From contig NC_134678.1 in the NCBI RefSeq assembly GCF_024713945.1, positions 1,612,001 to 1,676,000 of the forward strand: DNA of 64,000 bases. The letters are read 5' to 3'. The notes under the pieces are model-generated. The model did not search any database and was not told the DNA's origin. It worked only from the letters and a program-made list of their open reading frames with translations. This document shows positions 35,966 to 48,474 of this stretch, piece after piece; positions within the stretch are counted from its first letter, which is position 1, and every line of letters begins with the position of its first letter. Origin of the DNA: Dermatophagoides farinae. Its lineage: Eukaryota; Arthropoda; Arachnida; Sarcoptiformes; Pyroglyphidae. Position numbers and translations under genes: made by a program.

Positions 35966-37369
35966 ATTATCATCATTGCAATCGATCAAAGGAATATAGC
36001 ATATATTATTCTACGTACAAATTTGAGTCAGAGTAAAAAAAAATACTTCATTACCAGCTCAACAACAACAACAACAACAACAAAATTAATCAACCCATTA
36101 CGCGTATCATAAATTTGGAGCCCTTATTTAGTAAATAAGTGGATCATGGTGATAATATAAATGACGATAATGATGACATTATCTTTGTCAAATGTTCAAT
36201 GTTGTTGATTATTTCATTTGAATTGTAGCTATTTTTCTACTTGTTGCCAAATAATCATCATCATGATGTATAATATTCACCGGTGGAAAAAAAATGAAGA
36301 GAAGCAGACGAAAAATTTTGTTGTAAATAAATGGTAACAAAATATTTCATTTTATAATAATGAAAAACACAAACTAATCAACCATCAACTCTAATGATGG
36401 TGATGATGATAACGATTTAGACGAAAAAAAAACAACAAACAGAAAATGTCATGAAACAATCTAATTGGAACGGGTTTTTTTCCGAAAAAAAAACAATTTA
36501 ATTAGTGTATCAAATTTGAAATTTATTCAAATTGTTTGATTGATTGATTAACATTGATCATCATCATCATCATCATCATCATCAAAGTCAACACAGAAAT
36601 GTGAATTCATGACATTTTTATGGTGGTGAGAATCTTTGATATTGGCGAAAACAAACGACAAACACAGTGATGATCGAATTTCTATTTTGAAAAAAAATTA
36701 ACCGAAATTCTACTTTGTTTTTTTGGCCGACTCATCTTTATATTTATTTTATAAACCGTGTGTGTGGAAACTTTCATTCCATTATTTATGTGTTTGTTTT
36801 TTTTACGTCAAGTTTTTAACCATTATTATCGTCATCATCATCATCATCATACGATTTCGTTGTTTTACATCATTAACAAAACTAGACAACAACAACAAAC
36901 ATACATCCTTTTGTGTGTTCAAATATCATTCATTTTAACAATCACTGTAGTTTGTGTTTATGTGTTTGTTTGCTTGTTGTTGCTACAAATCTCATCTGAC
37001 TAAATGAAAATTGGTAATCTATTTTTGGGTGTTCATTCAATATTTTAATTTTTCTCCCTCTCCCTCTTTGTGTGTGTGCGTGTGTATTTAACACTTGTAA
37101 ACACCATAAGATTTTTAGTTTTTTCTTTGATTTGATTATAAATCTCATACAATTTTTTTTTTCATTTCTACCACTATTTTGCAGCACGAGACTAATTTGT
37201 TTTTGAAATTTTTTTTATGAAATCAAAAAAAAAAAAAAATACTTGTCAACAGAAAAATTATTAAATCGTCACATTTTCAATTTTGTACTCAATCTCAGAG
37301 AACATCATTTTAATTTTAACTAGTATTAAAATTGAAATTAAAACCAAAAACAAAAAAACAATTTGTCAA
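35675..37369. other. Intergenic, upstream region of the oxysterol-binding protein gene
   Basis: No gene is supported. It contains a long poly-T run, (CAA)n near 36062, (CAT)n near 36557-36583 and mixed microsatellites. The last few hundred bases probably include the promoter and 5' UTR of the ORP gene. Confidence 0.45.
35916..35964. repeat. Poly-T tract of 49 bases
   Basis: An uninterrupted run of T, by far the longest homopolymer in the window. It could be the tail of a retrocopy inserted on the minus strand, but no recognisable body flanks it, and an assembly artefact in length is possible. Confidence 0.85.
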
Positions 37370-40300
37370 ATGGTTTCGGTCGAATCATCCAAAACGAAAG
37401 GTATGTATCGATTTTGGATCAAATTTTATTTGCGTTTTTACAGTTTAGTGTTTGATTCATTTGTATATCGATTTTTTTTCTTATTTATTTTACTGATTTA
37501 TGATTAGGGAATTTTATTTTTTTTCATATTTAATTTCGAATGAATAATAATTGCTTTGAATTTCAATCAATAGATGGCGATCATGTGTTCACATTTTTTT
37601 TTAAATTTATTTTTCGTATTTCGTACTCGTATTTCGTTTTGAAATTCAAAAATCGATACGATTTGAATAAATTTTCAAATGATTTCATGTGGAAAAAAGA
37701 GAAAGAAAAAACCACATACACACAAAACCAGGATATATCCATGGTTACTTTTGCATTTGGTTTCCTCTTTTTTTTCACAATCAAAAGATTTTTTCCATTT
37801 TTATTCTGTCAGAAAATATTCCAGATGTGGGACTGAAGATAAAAATTTTAGAAAAAAAAATGAACTGTACACCTACACACACAATAAATGAATTAAGCTA
37901 GTAATAGTTTTGCTAAATAAAAAAAATAAAATAAATGGAATTTTCTTATGAAAAACACTCTAAATTAGCTTTCAAATTTGATTCGATTCTAATGAAATGA
38001 AAAAAAAATGAAAGCAGAAATTTTTTCTTTTCAAATATCGATTTTTCTTTTCTCTTGATTCTTGATTTTGACATTACATTCCATCGATAATAATAATAAT
38101 AATAATATCGTCATATGAACTTATGAACAAAAACAAAAAAAACCATATCATTAGATGAATATATGATTTCGTAACTTATGCTGTGTGTGTGTGTGTGTGT
38201 GTATGGAATTGATTGCCATAATAATAAGCAGAGCCACATAATAGTCACATGAATCGAATCAATGTTTACTTCTTTATTTCATCATTATATAGTCGAATAG
38301 AATATTATACCCTATATATAAAAAAAAATTCCATCTACTGTATAGAATCAAAATTGTTCATAATAATAATAATAATAATAATGGTGGCTGCTGCTATTTT
38401 TTGGAATCGAACCGATAGTAGCATTTTTTTTTGCTGATGAAAACAAACAAGATCTTATTGGCACGATAGTTGTCTTGGATCCATTTTTGTTTGCTGAATG
38501 ATGATTATTATTATTCTATAATAAGAAATGAGAATGTGAAAAAATTTTTTTGCAAGTGTAAACCGTCAAATTGCTTATATGTGTCTGTTTATTTTGTTCA
38601 GGTGTAAAAATGTCTGGTTTTTTTCAATTTAAATATTCTGTGCGTGTGTGTGTGTATGTGTTTCTTGTTTATTTATCTATCAGTGCATGTTTTTGTGTCA
38701 TTTTGTTTTTTACATAAATGATAATGACAATGCAGCTGTTGTAAACAATATTCATTGAGTAAAAAATTGAATTAAATTTTGAAATCATTTTTTTTCTTCA
38801 TTTTGTTTCTGTTTATTTTTACTTGACATTTCATTGTGTAATGTGTTCGTGTGTGTGTGTGTGTGTGTGTGTGTGTTGTTGTTGTTTTCTGGTCTCCATG
38901 TTTATTGGTTTTTTCTTAAAATTCCCTTGATGGTTGATGAAAACAAAACATAAAAAAAATAATTTGAAAATGGGTTTCATTTTTTTTGCGGGCTTGATAT
39001 AATCACTGTGACTACCAGTTCAATACTCATAAACATTGATTTCAGTGCCTTTTTTTCGATTTACATGTCCAACATTTCTAAATGTCAAGAATTTTTTGAA
39101 AAAAAATTGTCCCTATTAAAAGAAAATTTTTTTTTAAATTTGTGTTTTGAATTAATAATTAATGATCATCATCATTTCAGCCGTCTGTCATAGGATAATG
39201 CGGTAAGTTTTTTTTGTTTTGTTTTAACTGTAAAAATATGTATGGTGTATATGAAAATACCAATTGACGCGCGTAGACATGCAGATGTTTTGTGTAAAAT
39301 GAATAGGAAAAATGCACATAAATTTTAATTTTTTGAAAAATAATAATTCAATTTTCATTTTTGATAAATGTCTTCTGTTGAAAATATTTGCATTTCATTG
39401 AATAAATTTTATTTTTCAATATATTGTCAAAGTTTACAAAATTTGAAGGTTTGGCTCTGACAAATTCAATAGTTTAATTATTGATGATGATGATGATGAT
39501 GAAAATTTTCAAAAACTTTTCCTCATTTTTTTTCATTATAATTGCAGAAGGACAAGATTTTTATTTTTTGTTGTAATGTTGTATGATGGATGAATGAATG
39601 TGTGTATATTGTCATCCGACAACTGGCTTATGCTGGCTGGCTAGTATATACACGATTATGTGATGTGATTGAGGATTGATGATTGATCATATGGATGAAT
39701 CGTATGAATTTTCAATATATCCATCGGCTAATTTGATGTAATACATCTTTGTTTGATTCCTGGTGAAAATATCCAAAAAATGAAATGTACAAATCATCGA
39801 AAAAATTTTCTCTAGTTTCGATTTTTGAGGTGAAGGACAATGAAATGGAATATGTAATACAAATAACAATGCAATGATATATATATTCTGTATATTAATG
39901 ATCATTATTTGCATTTCTCTGTTTGAATACATTGTATTTCATTGGTACATATATAATATGAATTAGCATTTACTCTGTTTTAGTTGTCATTTGTTTGTTT
40001 AGTCTTTTATCTATCGGTATCGGTATACATTGATTATCGAATTATTACATGTCATAATTATCAATTCTATATATCTTGTATGTTGACATGTGTTTCATTT
40101 ATTATTATTTTTTATGAACAATAAAAAATGATGATGGTCTCTTTTTCTTTCTTTTTTTTCTTTATTCATTGGTAATATATTATCCATTAAATATATTTGT
40201 CTATATAGATAACGTTGATCATAAAAGAGATGCAGAAGCAGCAACAACAACTACGACAACGAAACCTGGTAAATGCCATGATATACAGCAGCAGCAGCAA

Positions 40301-43300
40301 CAACGACGACAACAATCATCATCATCATCATCATCTATTGACAATAGCAACAACAATTCTAATTGCATTAATGATGAATTACCTGTTATCGACTTTGTCG
40401 TTGGTCAAAAACAACAACAATTGTCAACCATATCACAATCATCAATTGATGAAAACTTGAAACCAATTCTTTATACAATCGGTACTGATAATAATCATAA
40501 TAATAAAATTGATGACAATAATAGTAATATTAATAATGATAAAAATGAAAGAAAACAATCATCATCAAATGATGAAGATAATTCTTTATTAAGCTGTTCA
40601 ACAACACCTCGTTCATCAAGATCATGTTCGACAAGTTCTAATAATTCTTTATTCAAATCTTTATTGTTATTTCATTCATCAAATAATTCTAATACAAACA
40701 AAAATAGTCAACAAAAATCCGATGTTGTTGTTAATAGTGATGTGAAAAAAAGATTTTCATTCGAATTTCCATCATCGACATCTTTATTTTTGAAAAAGAA
40801 ACAATCATCTTCATCATCAACATCATCGTCCACATCATCATCATCATCATCATCTCAACAACAACAGCAATTGAATTCAAAGAAAGTAACAATTGTACAA
40901 AGATCACAATCATCTGTACAAGATTCAAAATTGTCTTCCAATATTCAATCGACCATATTATTGGAACCAAAAAAGAAGTCCATTCGTTTTAATCTATTAC
41001 AAGAAAAACAAGTAGAAGAAAAAATGGCTTCACCTAGTCTTAGTTCTGGATTTCAAACACCATTGCCGCCAACTATGCCAACACCATCACCGGTATCATC
41101 ACAATTGAATCATCATCATCTTCATCAGAATAATAACCAAAATACAAGTGGTTCTTCATTATTCGATACGATTAATGGTAAGCAATGGTAAAATTGTTTT
41201 GCGTATTTTATATTTTCTTTCTTTTTACTTCAACAGATACAAATAATCTTGATGGTAATGAAAATGATTCCAGTAAAAAATTACAAACATTTAAAGCTAG
41301 AAGAAAAAATTATCGTCTTGAAAAGAAAAAATTAACTGCTGAATTGATTTCGGCTATCCAGGATCCAACCACGATTGTCATGTCCGATTGGTTAAAAGTC
41401 CGTACTACATTGAAACAATGGAACAAATATTACTGTGAATTAAGACCTGGATCTCTGTATATGTTTAAAAATCAAAAAACTTATAAACCCAGTAATTGGG
41501 TTGGTACTGTGATGTTGAAAATGTGTGAAGTACTGGAACGACCATCTAAAAAGGGTGGCTTTTGTTTTAAACTATTCCATCCTCTGGATCATCCAATCTG
41601 GGCTCCCAAGGTCTGATAGATATATATGCATTATTATTATTATAATTTTAAATTTTTCATTTTCAACATTTAGGGTCCACATGGTGAAGAATTCACATCA
41701 TTACTATTTCCACTGCCTGTATCATCGGCTATATTCCGTGCACCATCCGAAGAGGCTGGCCGAAAATGGATGGAAGCAATTGAACTTTCATTGAATTGTA
41801 CGGATTTAATTGCCCCAAGACATATCGTTTCTTCGAATATTAATGCTAATATTAATACAATTGTCGACAATGTTAATCAACGTCGTGATTCCATGCCAAT
41901 GTCACCATTGAGTACATCAGTTATTAGTACGAATAGTGCACCGACATCACAAACAACACAAAGTTTAAATTATATCAATTCCGTAGATGATGATCTTTTA
42001 ATGTGCAACAACAATATCAATGAAATTGATATTGAAACTCATTTCGGTAAGAAAAAAAAATTTCATTCTAAATGATGAATTTATTTTAAAAAACCATACA
42101 TAGACATTGATGATGATGGCCATACTGATCATGGTGAACATGACGATTCAATTGGTCAACATACTACTGAAGAAAGTGATGATTCAATATTTCTCGATGA
42201 TGATTTTAATCTAGCCGATGTAAATAGCACTAATACCGGTGATCATCATAAATCAATCAAACAATCATTGTCTAATGATCATTCACTTAAAACTCATAAT
42301 GACATACCTGAAGTTGCCGAAACAAACTATGCTTATGATGGCGGTAATGAAGAATTTGGTTTGGTTGGCGATGCCGGTCAAACTGAAGATGTTCCCGAAG
42401 AGAATAAATCACTTTTATGGACATTGCTCAAACAAGTTCGACCTGGAATGGATCTATCAAAAGTGGTGTTGCCCACATTTATTTTAGAACCACGATCATT
42501 TTTGGAAAAACTTACCGATTATTATTATCATTGTGATATTATCTCAAAGTAAGCTTTAATCATTGACATGCGTTTCATCTGTATAAAATCTTGTTGTTTT
42601 TTTGATTTTTAGTGCCGCCTTAGAAGATGATCCATTAATGCGAATGAAATTGATTCTCAAATGGTATTTATCCGGTTTCTATAAAAAACCCAAAGGATTA
42701 AAAAAACCATATAATCCTATATTGGGTGAAACATTCCGATGTTATTGGCATCATCCAGAAACCGATTCACGTACATTCTATATTGCCGAACAAGTTTCAC
42801 ATCATCCGCCCGTATCAGCTTTCTATGTTACTAATCGTAAAGATGGCTTTTGCATTAGTGGATCAATATTGGCTAAATCAAAATTCTATGGAAATTCAAT
42901 TTCGGCTCTATTGGAAGGAACGGCTCGGCTTACGTTGTTGGCTCGCGGTGAAGATTATCTGATTACATTCCCATTTGCACATTGCAAAGGCATATTCTTG
43001 GGGCCATTAGCATTTGAATTGGGTGGTAAAGTGACAATCACATGTGAGAAGACTGGCTATAAAAGTGAATTGGAATTCAAATTGAAACCATTCTTTGGTT
43101 CGGACGATCAATGTAATTTACTAATCGGCAAAGTTCGCTTAGGCAATGAAACGATGGCCAGTATTGAAGGTCATTGGGATTCGGAGATATTTTACAAAGA
43201 TAAACGTAAAGGTGAATCAGAATTGTTCTGGTCAGGCATCGATCCTAAAGTGAAAAGTAATCGTTTGAAGCGCTTTATCGTACCACTCGACGAACAACTC

Positions 43301-44173
43301 GATAATGAATCAGAAAAATTATGGCATAAAGTAACATTGGCCATACAGAAACAGGATCAGAATATGGCGACTGTTGAGAAAACAAATCTAGAAGAAGCTC
43401 AACGCGATGCAGCACGACAACGTAGCTCTCGATTAGAATTATGGGAACCGAAATTTTTTATTTTGGATAACAAAATCAATGATTGGCTTTATAGGATGGC
43501 CGAAGTACGTCCTTGGGATAATAGGTATAGTTTGATTGATTTCGTTCATTTTTCATTTTCACTCATTTTTGTTATTTTTTTCTTCTGTAGAACTGATGTC
43601 AAACAATATGAACAAAATTATGTGATACTTACACTAACCAGGCATTTGAATCCAAATTTCATTGCCAGATCATCGAACAAAACAAATGAACAAATGACTG
43701 ATATGAATACAAATGTTAATGTCCATAAACATAGACGTTTCCGTCGTCAACATACTTGTGCCGATCCAACATCCATTGATATAAACGCGACCAATAAAAT
43801 GGACTCGATTCCATCGGCATTGGATTCCCCACAATTACTTGGGACATCATCTAGTAATAGATTTCTAACACGTAACTTTGATACGATGATACAACGATTA
43901 TCCAAACTACAAGATTCGGTCGAACGTATGAAAGAAGAACAATCGGTACTTAGAACGGAATTTCAGAATCTTCGATCAGCTGTCACTATTTCCAATCAAT
44001 TATCACGATCATCAAGAGATATAAAAACATTACATAATAATAGTTCGAATGATGGAACATTTGCCATAACGAAAATGCAAATCCATCTACTATTCAAATC
44101 GATACCATCCGAAATACGTCTTGTTATCATTGTTCTTGTAGCTCATTTCATTTTCAATTATCTATTCCATTGA
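37370..44173 (+). CDS. Oxysterol-binding protein-related protein of the ORP5/ORP8 type
   Basis: Seven exons (37370-37400, 40209-41177, 41237-41610, 41674-42046, 42104-42548, 42613-43524, 43591-44173) give 1228 residues in phase. The first, [10 protein letters not shown], is inferred: it has a good GTATGT donor, and its phase fits the acceptor at 40208 across a 2.8-kb intron. Residues ~10-330 are low-complexity Gln/Ser/Asn. A PH domain spans ~380-500 ([20 protein letters not shown] to [12 protein letters not shown]). The OSBP domain follows at ~690-1040 with the signature EQVSHHPP at ~790 and [10 protein letters not shown] coiled region and a C-terminal hydrophobic anchor ([16 protein letters not shown]) finish it. 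PH plus ORD plus tail anchor is specific to ORP5/8, ER proteins that exchange phosphatidylserine and PI4P at ER-plasma membrane contacts. The donor after residue IWAPK is weak (GTCTGA). Confidence 0.9.
37401..40208 (+). other. Large first intron of the ORP gene (inferred)
   Basis: This 2.8-kb stretch begins GTATGT and ends TATATAG and contains only AT-rich repeats, GT runs (38181-38202, 38850-38876) and GAT repeats. A tiny CAG-CCGTC...ATGCG-GTAAGT block at 39181-39202 looks like a microexon, but joining it to the 40209 exon gives an immediate stop, so I leave it out of the coding model. It is much longer than the other introns here. Confidence 0.45.
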
Positions 44174-44911
44174 CACTACGAGTGACCAAAAAACAAAAAA
44201 AAAATTTTCTTAATAATTATTGTCCTCACTTGAAAATGGTAAACAAAAAAAAAACACATACACACATTTTCACATCTGGTCATCTTTCGTATCATCACCA
44301 ATGTAATCACATAAATTTCATTAAGAATTGTAAATGAACTAGCTAATAGTAGTCCTTTTTCATCATCATAGATTAATTGATCATTGATTTTTTTTCTCAT
44401 AAAATTGTTCACGTAAAATTTTCTTTGTAATTCATTCAGATGATGATGATGGTATAATTTGGACAATTTTTGTGTTTTAATCAATATAATTTTTTTTTTT
44501 AAAAATTTATTTGTTTATATTTCATCATTCAACAGAAGAATATTCCGGTGAATGGAAAGAATTTCAAAAAAAAATTTTTTTTTTATTATTTATTTCTTAG
44601 GATTTGTAAATTTCATTCTTTTCTTAATGAGTGTTGTTGATAATTTTAAATAAAAAAAACGAAATGTTTTTTTAACTAAAAATCTAGATTTTTGTTACTG
44701 TTCTAATTATACAACAGCGGATGAATTTTGCAAGATCATATTATTATCAACATCGACATTAATTATGAACATGAAACAAATTAGATTGAAAAAATTGAAA
44801 TGTAAAGAGAAATCATTGTGTAATTTGTAATAAATACATTTGAATATGTGGTTAATATAATATATTATTTATATATATATAAATATATTTAACATTAAAT
44901 AAGGTGCACTA
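44174..44911. other. Intergenic between ORP and SMYD-like sequences
   Basis: No gene was seen. It contains the ORP 3' UTR and a strongly AT dyad at about 44851-44893 (GTTAA...TTAAC around alternating AT). Confidence 0.45.
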
Positions 44912-45019
44912 CTAACCTTGACATGGATTCATCAACATTGTTTGACCTAATTCATAATGTTCGATGGCCTTATTATATTCGATATTGACCTTGCTTGAAC
45001 ATGAATGACACAATTTCAT
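44912..45019 (-). pseudogene. Stray SMYD-like exon fragment
   Basis: A short minus-strand frame reads LCHSCSSKV, then EYNKAIEHYELGQTMLMNPCQG and a stop. The pattern Cys-x2-Cys followed by a helix AIxxYExGxxML parallels CMDCWKICENAIEKLEYVKG in the post-SET region of the SMYD4-like gene just upstream on the same strand. It ends at a GTTAGT that could be a splice donor. Nothing else of a SET gene is attached. Most likely a relic of a duplicated SMYD gene. An alternative last exon of its neighbour is possible. Confidence 0.4.
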
Positions 45020-45295
45020 TATGTGTTATTTTAAGACCATGATTATTATTATTATTATTATTATTAGGGACACAATGAATGAATCTATTTTTTTTTTCAT
45101 TTAATATTTTTGTCTTTTTGAAACTTAAATTAACAAAAAAATAGAACTCTGTCTCTGAACAACACATTTAATTTGATAATAATAATGAATGATTTTTTTT
45201 CAGTTTCATAATATCATTGGCTCTGTTTTTATTTACATAGATAGATGAAAAAAAAACGTGGCCACAACCACTTGACCTTTTCTTTCCTATTCATT
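45020..45295. other. Spacer downstream of the SMYD4-like gene
   Basis: AT-rich spacer with an (ATT)n run at about 45041-45066. It separates the stray SMYD-like exon from the end of the main gene. Confidence 0.4.
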
Positions 45296-47974
45296 TTAAT
45301 TTTCAATGAAAAAGTCAATGTTTAAAAATTTTTTGTATCCATCAGCATCATCATCATCATCATCATTTTCCATTAACGAGTTGAATAATTTTTCAGAAAG
45401 AAAAATATTATCACCATGATATGTATCGATCATTTTTTTGGCAAAATACAAACGTCTATTGTTTATATTGTCTTCTTCTTCATTATCATCACATTTCATA
45501 ATTATTGATTTTTTGTTTACTTGTTGTTGTTGTTGTTGTTGCTGCTGCTGTTGTTGTTGTTGTTGCTGTTGTAGATACATTTTTCCAATGTCATAAAATA
45601 AACGTCGATTTTCTAATGCTTCCACCAAATAATCTTTGCTTTTCTTATTATTATTTGTCGATGATAATAATGGGAAAAAATCTTCATCAATCTCGTACAT
45701 TTGCATGGCTAAATCACATGCAATATCGAATTTACCATAACGAACATGTAAACTGCATGCAATTTTAAAATTTTTCATTAGATTTTGATTTTTCCTATAA
45801 AGATAATATAGCTGATCGTTTAAACATTCTTGCATTTTCACGAACCAGATATCTTTTTCACCATTATCATCATCACAGGAATCATCTTGAATAAGCATTT
45901 GTAAGGCAAAAAATTTTTGAAAACATCCTTTAACATATTCTAATTTTTCGATAGCATTTTCACATATTTTCCAACAATCCATACATTCCGCAGGAATGAT
46001 CGATTCCAATATGACAACAACAGGACCGGAACAATTTTGGCATTTCAAAACATTTGGATAATGATCAACATCAATACGGCATATTTGACAACGACAATTG
46101 AAATAATAGTTATGAGCCATTGTTGTTTGACGTTGTATAAATGGAATTTCTGAATGTGGCCCATATGAATTATTGATTTCTTCACCATGCATAATATCTC
46201 TATGTATGTGGGTAACAAAAATAAAATAAATGATGATAAATTTGAATGAAAAAAAAGATCATGATACCTTAAAGCAGTATAAATGATGCAACCATTTTGG
46301 AATTCCCATTCCACATTCGGCGTGCAACTATGATTGATCAATGAACCAACTAAACATTGACAAGTGGCCACACAACCTCCTTTACAGAATGGACCCATAT
46401 GATTCCAGGCGAAAATGTTTGTCGTTAATTTTCGTATATTATAAAGAAGAATTTCAATCAGCTGTGCAAAATCATCATAAGAATTATTGAAAATATTCAA
46501 TTCATTGAGTGATTGTTTGCTATCATTTTCGTTGATGATTTGTTTCAATGAAATCTTTGGCAAATGAGCCCAATGTGGTAAAGAAAATTGTCTCTTATCC
46601 GATTGTTTTTTAATCAGATTATTATTGATAAGTAAAATGAATGCTGTATCGATTGCCAATCCAATGTAATTAGTATCATAATATGATTCATATTTTTCAT
46701 TATGATCCAACAATGACAACATCATTTGATATGTTCGATTTTTTTGACTTGATTTCATACGAAAATCCGGTGTATTACGTAACTTTTCATCATTAACATA
46801 TTGTTCGATGACAAAATGATTGATGAATTCATCAACATTTTTTTCCCAATATTTTTTAATTCTTTCAGGTAGTTTATGATCATTTTTCATTTTATCAATA
46901 TGTCGTTTTGTGGTGATTGCATTTTTTAAACCAATTCTAGTTATCATACGATACATATGAATGGCCATATATGTTTTATCATCATTGAAAACGGAAAGAA
47001 TAAGACATTCATGACGATGAAATACAGACCAAGCACGATAGAAACATTCTTCATTACAAAATATGGCCATTCTACAATATCGACACGGCACAAAATGATC
47101 AATACATTCTTTGTAACAATGAAGACAGAAATGATGTCGATATTGGCTATCCAATGCTAAACTATAGGCACGTTCAACTAGAACTTGTGTTCCTTTTGGA
47201 ATTAAATTTTCACAGATAAAATGTCTTCCTTTTTTCTTATCATCAACAATAGCACAATGTGAATCGAGTTTGAAATTATATTGAAATTCGAACAATTCTT
47301 GCAAGTTTTTTAAATTTGTTTCGTCATATTTTTCTTCATGAACAACAAGTTCATCATTGGTTAGATAATCCCATAAACATTTCCACGATGATGACTGTCG
47401 ATTCTCATCATCATCGTGATTATTGTTGCTATGGTTGTTGTTCGCTATGTTAGTTCGGATTTCATTCCAATCAGGAAACTTAGAATTGGTATGGAATGAA
47501 ATGTTTTAAATTCTTATAGAAAATAGCTAATGATCGTGTGAATGAACGTTCTCTATTTTCACCACCATATTTGATGGCAATGTTAATGTCCAATAAAGCT
47601 GCTTCAAAATTGCCTTTTTTAATATTACATTTAGAACGTTGATGATATGCTTGAACAAATGTCGATCCACCATATCCACTTTCAATAATAGTCTGATTCA
47701 ATGTGCTTATAGCGATAGCTAAATAATTATTATTATTCGATTCATTATCAAGAAATTGAGCTTTTCTCAACAAACAACGTGCTTTTTCTTCGTTCTTTGG
47801 TTCACTTTTTATCTGATCCATTATACGATTATAGGTAATTTTAAGTATTCCATTTATATCCAATTGACTTAAAATTTGTCCAATTCGTGATTGTTTATCC
47901 GGACTATTGATAATTTCTTCATCATTTATTATATCTTGATTTCTATACAGATATTTAGTTGAATTGGAAATCAT
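45296..47974 (-). CDS. SMYD4-like TPR/MYND/SET-domain protein lysine methyltransferase
   Basis: On the minus strand the N-terminal part (47974 to about 47563) carries TPR-like helices (AYHQRSKCNIKKGNFEAALL). The next block (about 47454-46268) has the start of SET (GRHFICENLIPKGTQVLVE), a MYND zinc finger (CLHCYKECIDHFVPCRYC, then CNEEC and HRHEC) and NHSCTPNVEW. The last exon (46199-45296) has GEEINNSYGPH, the post-SET CRCQIC and a helical tail with a long poly-Gln. TPR before MYND/SET is the SMYD4 layout; family members methylate protein lysines using S-adenosylmethionine. The first two blocks are in different frames; an in-phase intron 47562-47455 (GTGAAA to CATAG) would join them, otherwise there is a frameshift at 47483-47505. 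ATG 47974 was chosen because earlier in-frame codons lack ATG. Confidence 0.8.
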
Positions 47975-48474
47975 TTTGTTTGTAGGCTGGCTTTCTGAAT
48001 GATTTTTCTTTTTCTTTTTTTCTATGAAATAAAACAAAGTACCCACGTTATATTATCGTAAAAAAATGTTGCTTTTATTTGTAAAAAAATTTTATAATTA
48101 TAATTCAATTAAAAATTTTTGGCGCCAATTTTTTTTTGATTGTTGCTCGTACATAACAATGTACGTACACTCTGAACACACACATTCATTCAGCTGTTGT
48201 TTTCATTGTTTTGATATTTTGTTTATAAATACGCATGCAACAATTTGTTTTTATTTTATTCAAATTTAATTGAAAAAACAATTCCAAAATGATCGATTCT
48301 TGACATTGGTTATCAAAATTGTTCCAGTTATTTTTATGGAAGAAATGGGTCGACCAAACAATACATTAGAATTTAATTTAAATTAATCGTTTTTAACCAT
48401 TTTAATATACTGTTTTTTTCTATTGAATCGATTCTTAGAAAAAAAAGAATCGAAACCATTTGTATTTTACCGGT
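47975..48474. promoter_or_regulatory. Divergent promoter region of SMYD4-like and XKR genes, with an E2F-like palindrome
   Basis: The 500 bp between two divergent start codons must hold both promoters. TTGGCGCCAA at 48119-48128, flanked by T and A runs, is a perfect palindrome matching the known E2F/DP core (TTTSGCGC-type) on both strands. It is the only such GC-rich site in an otherwise AT-rich stretch. Binding is inference. Confidence 0.4.

Noticed and set aside
36557-36583. Regularly spaced short repeats considered as a CRISPR-like array, here and at 24986-25044
   Set aside because: They are uninterrupted tri- or dinucleotide microsatellites without unique spacers, in a eukaryotic genome.
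39181-39202. Possible microexon between CAG and GTAAGT
   Set aside because: Joining it to the 40209 exon gives an immediate stop; at best a non-coding alternative exon.
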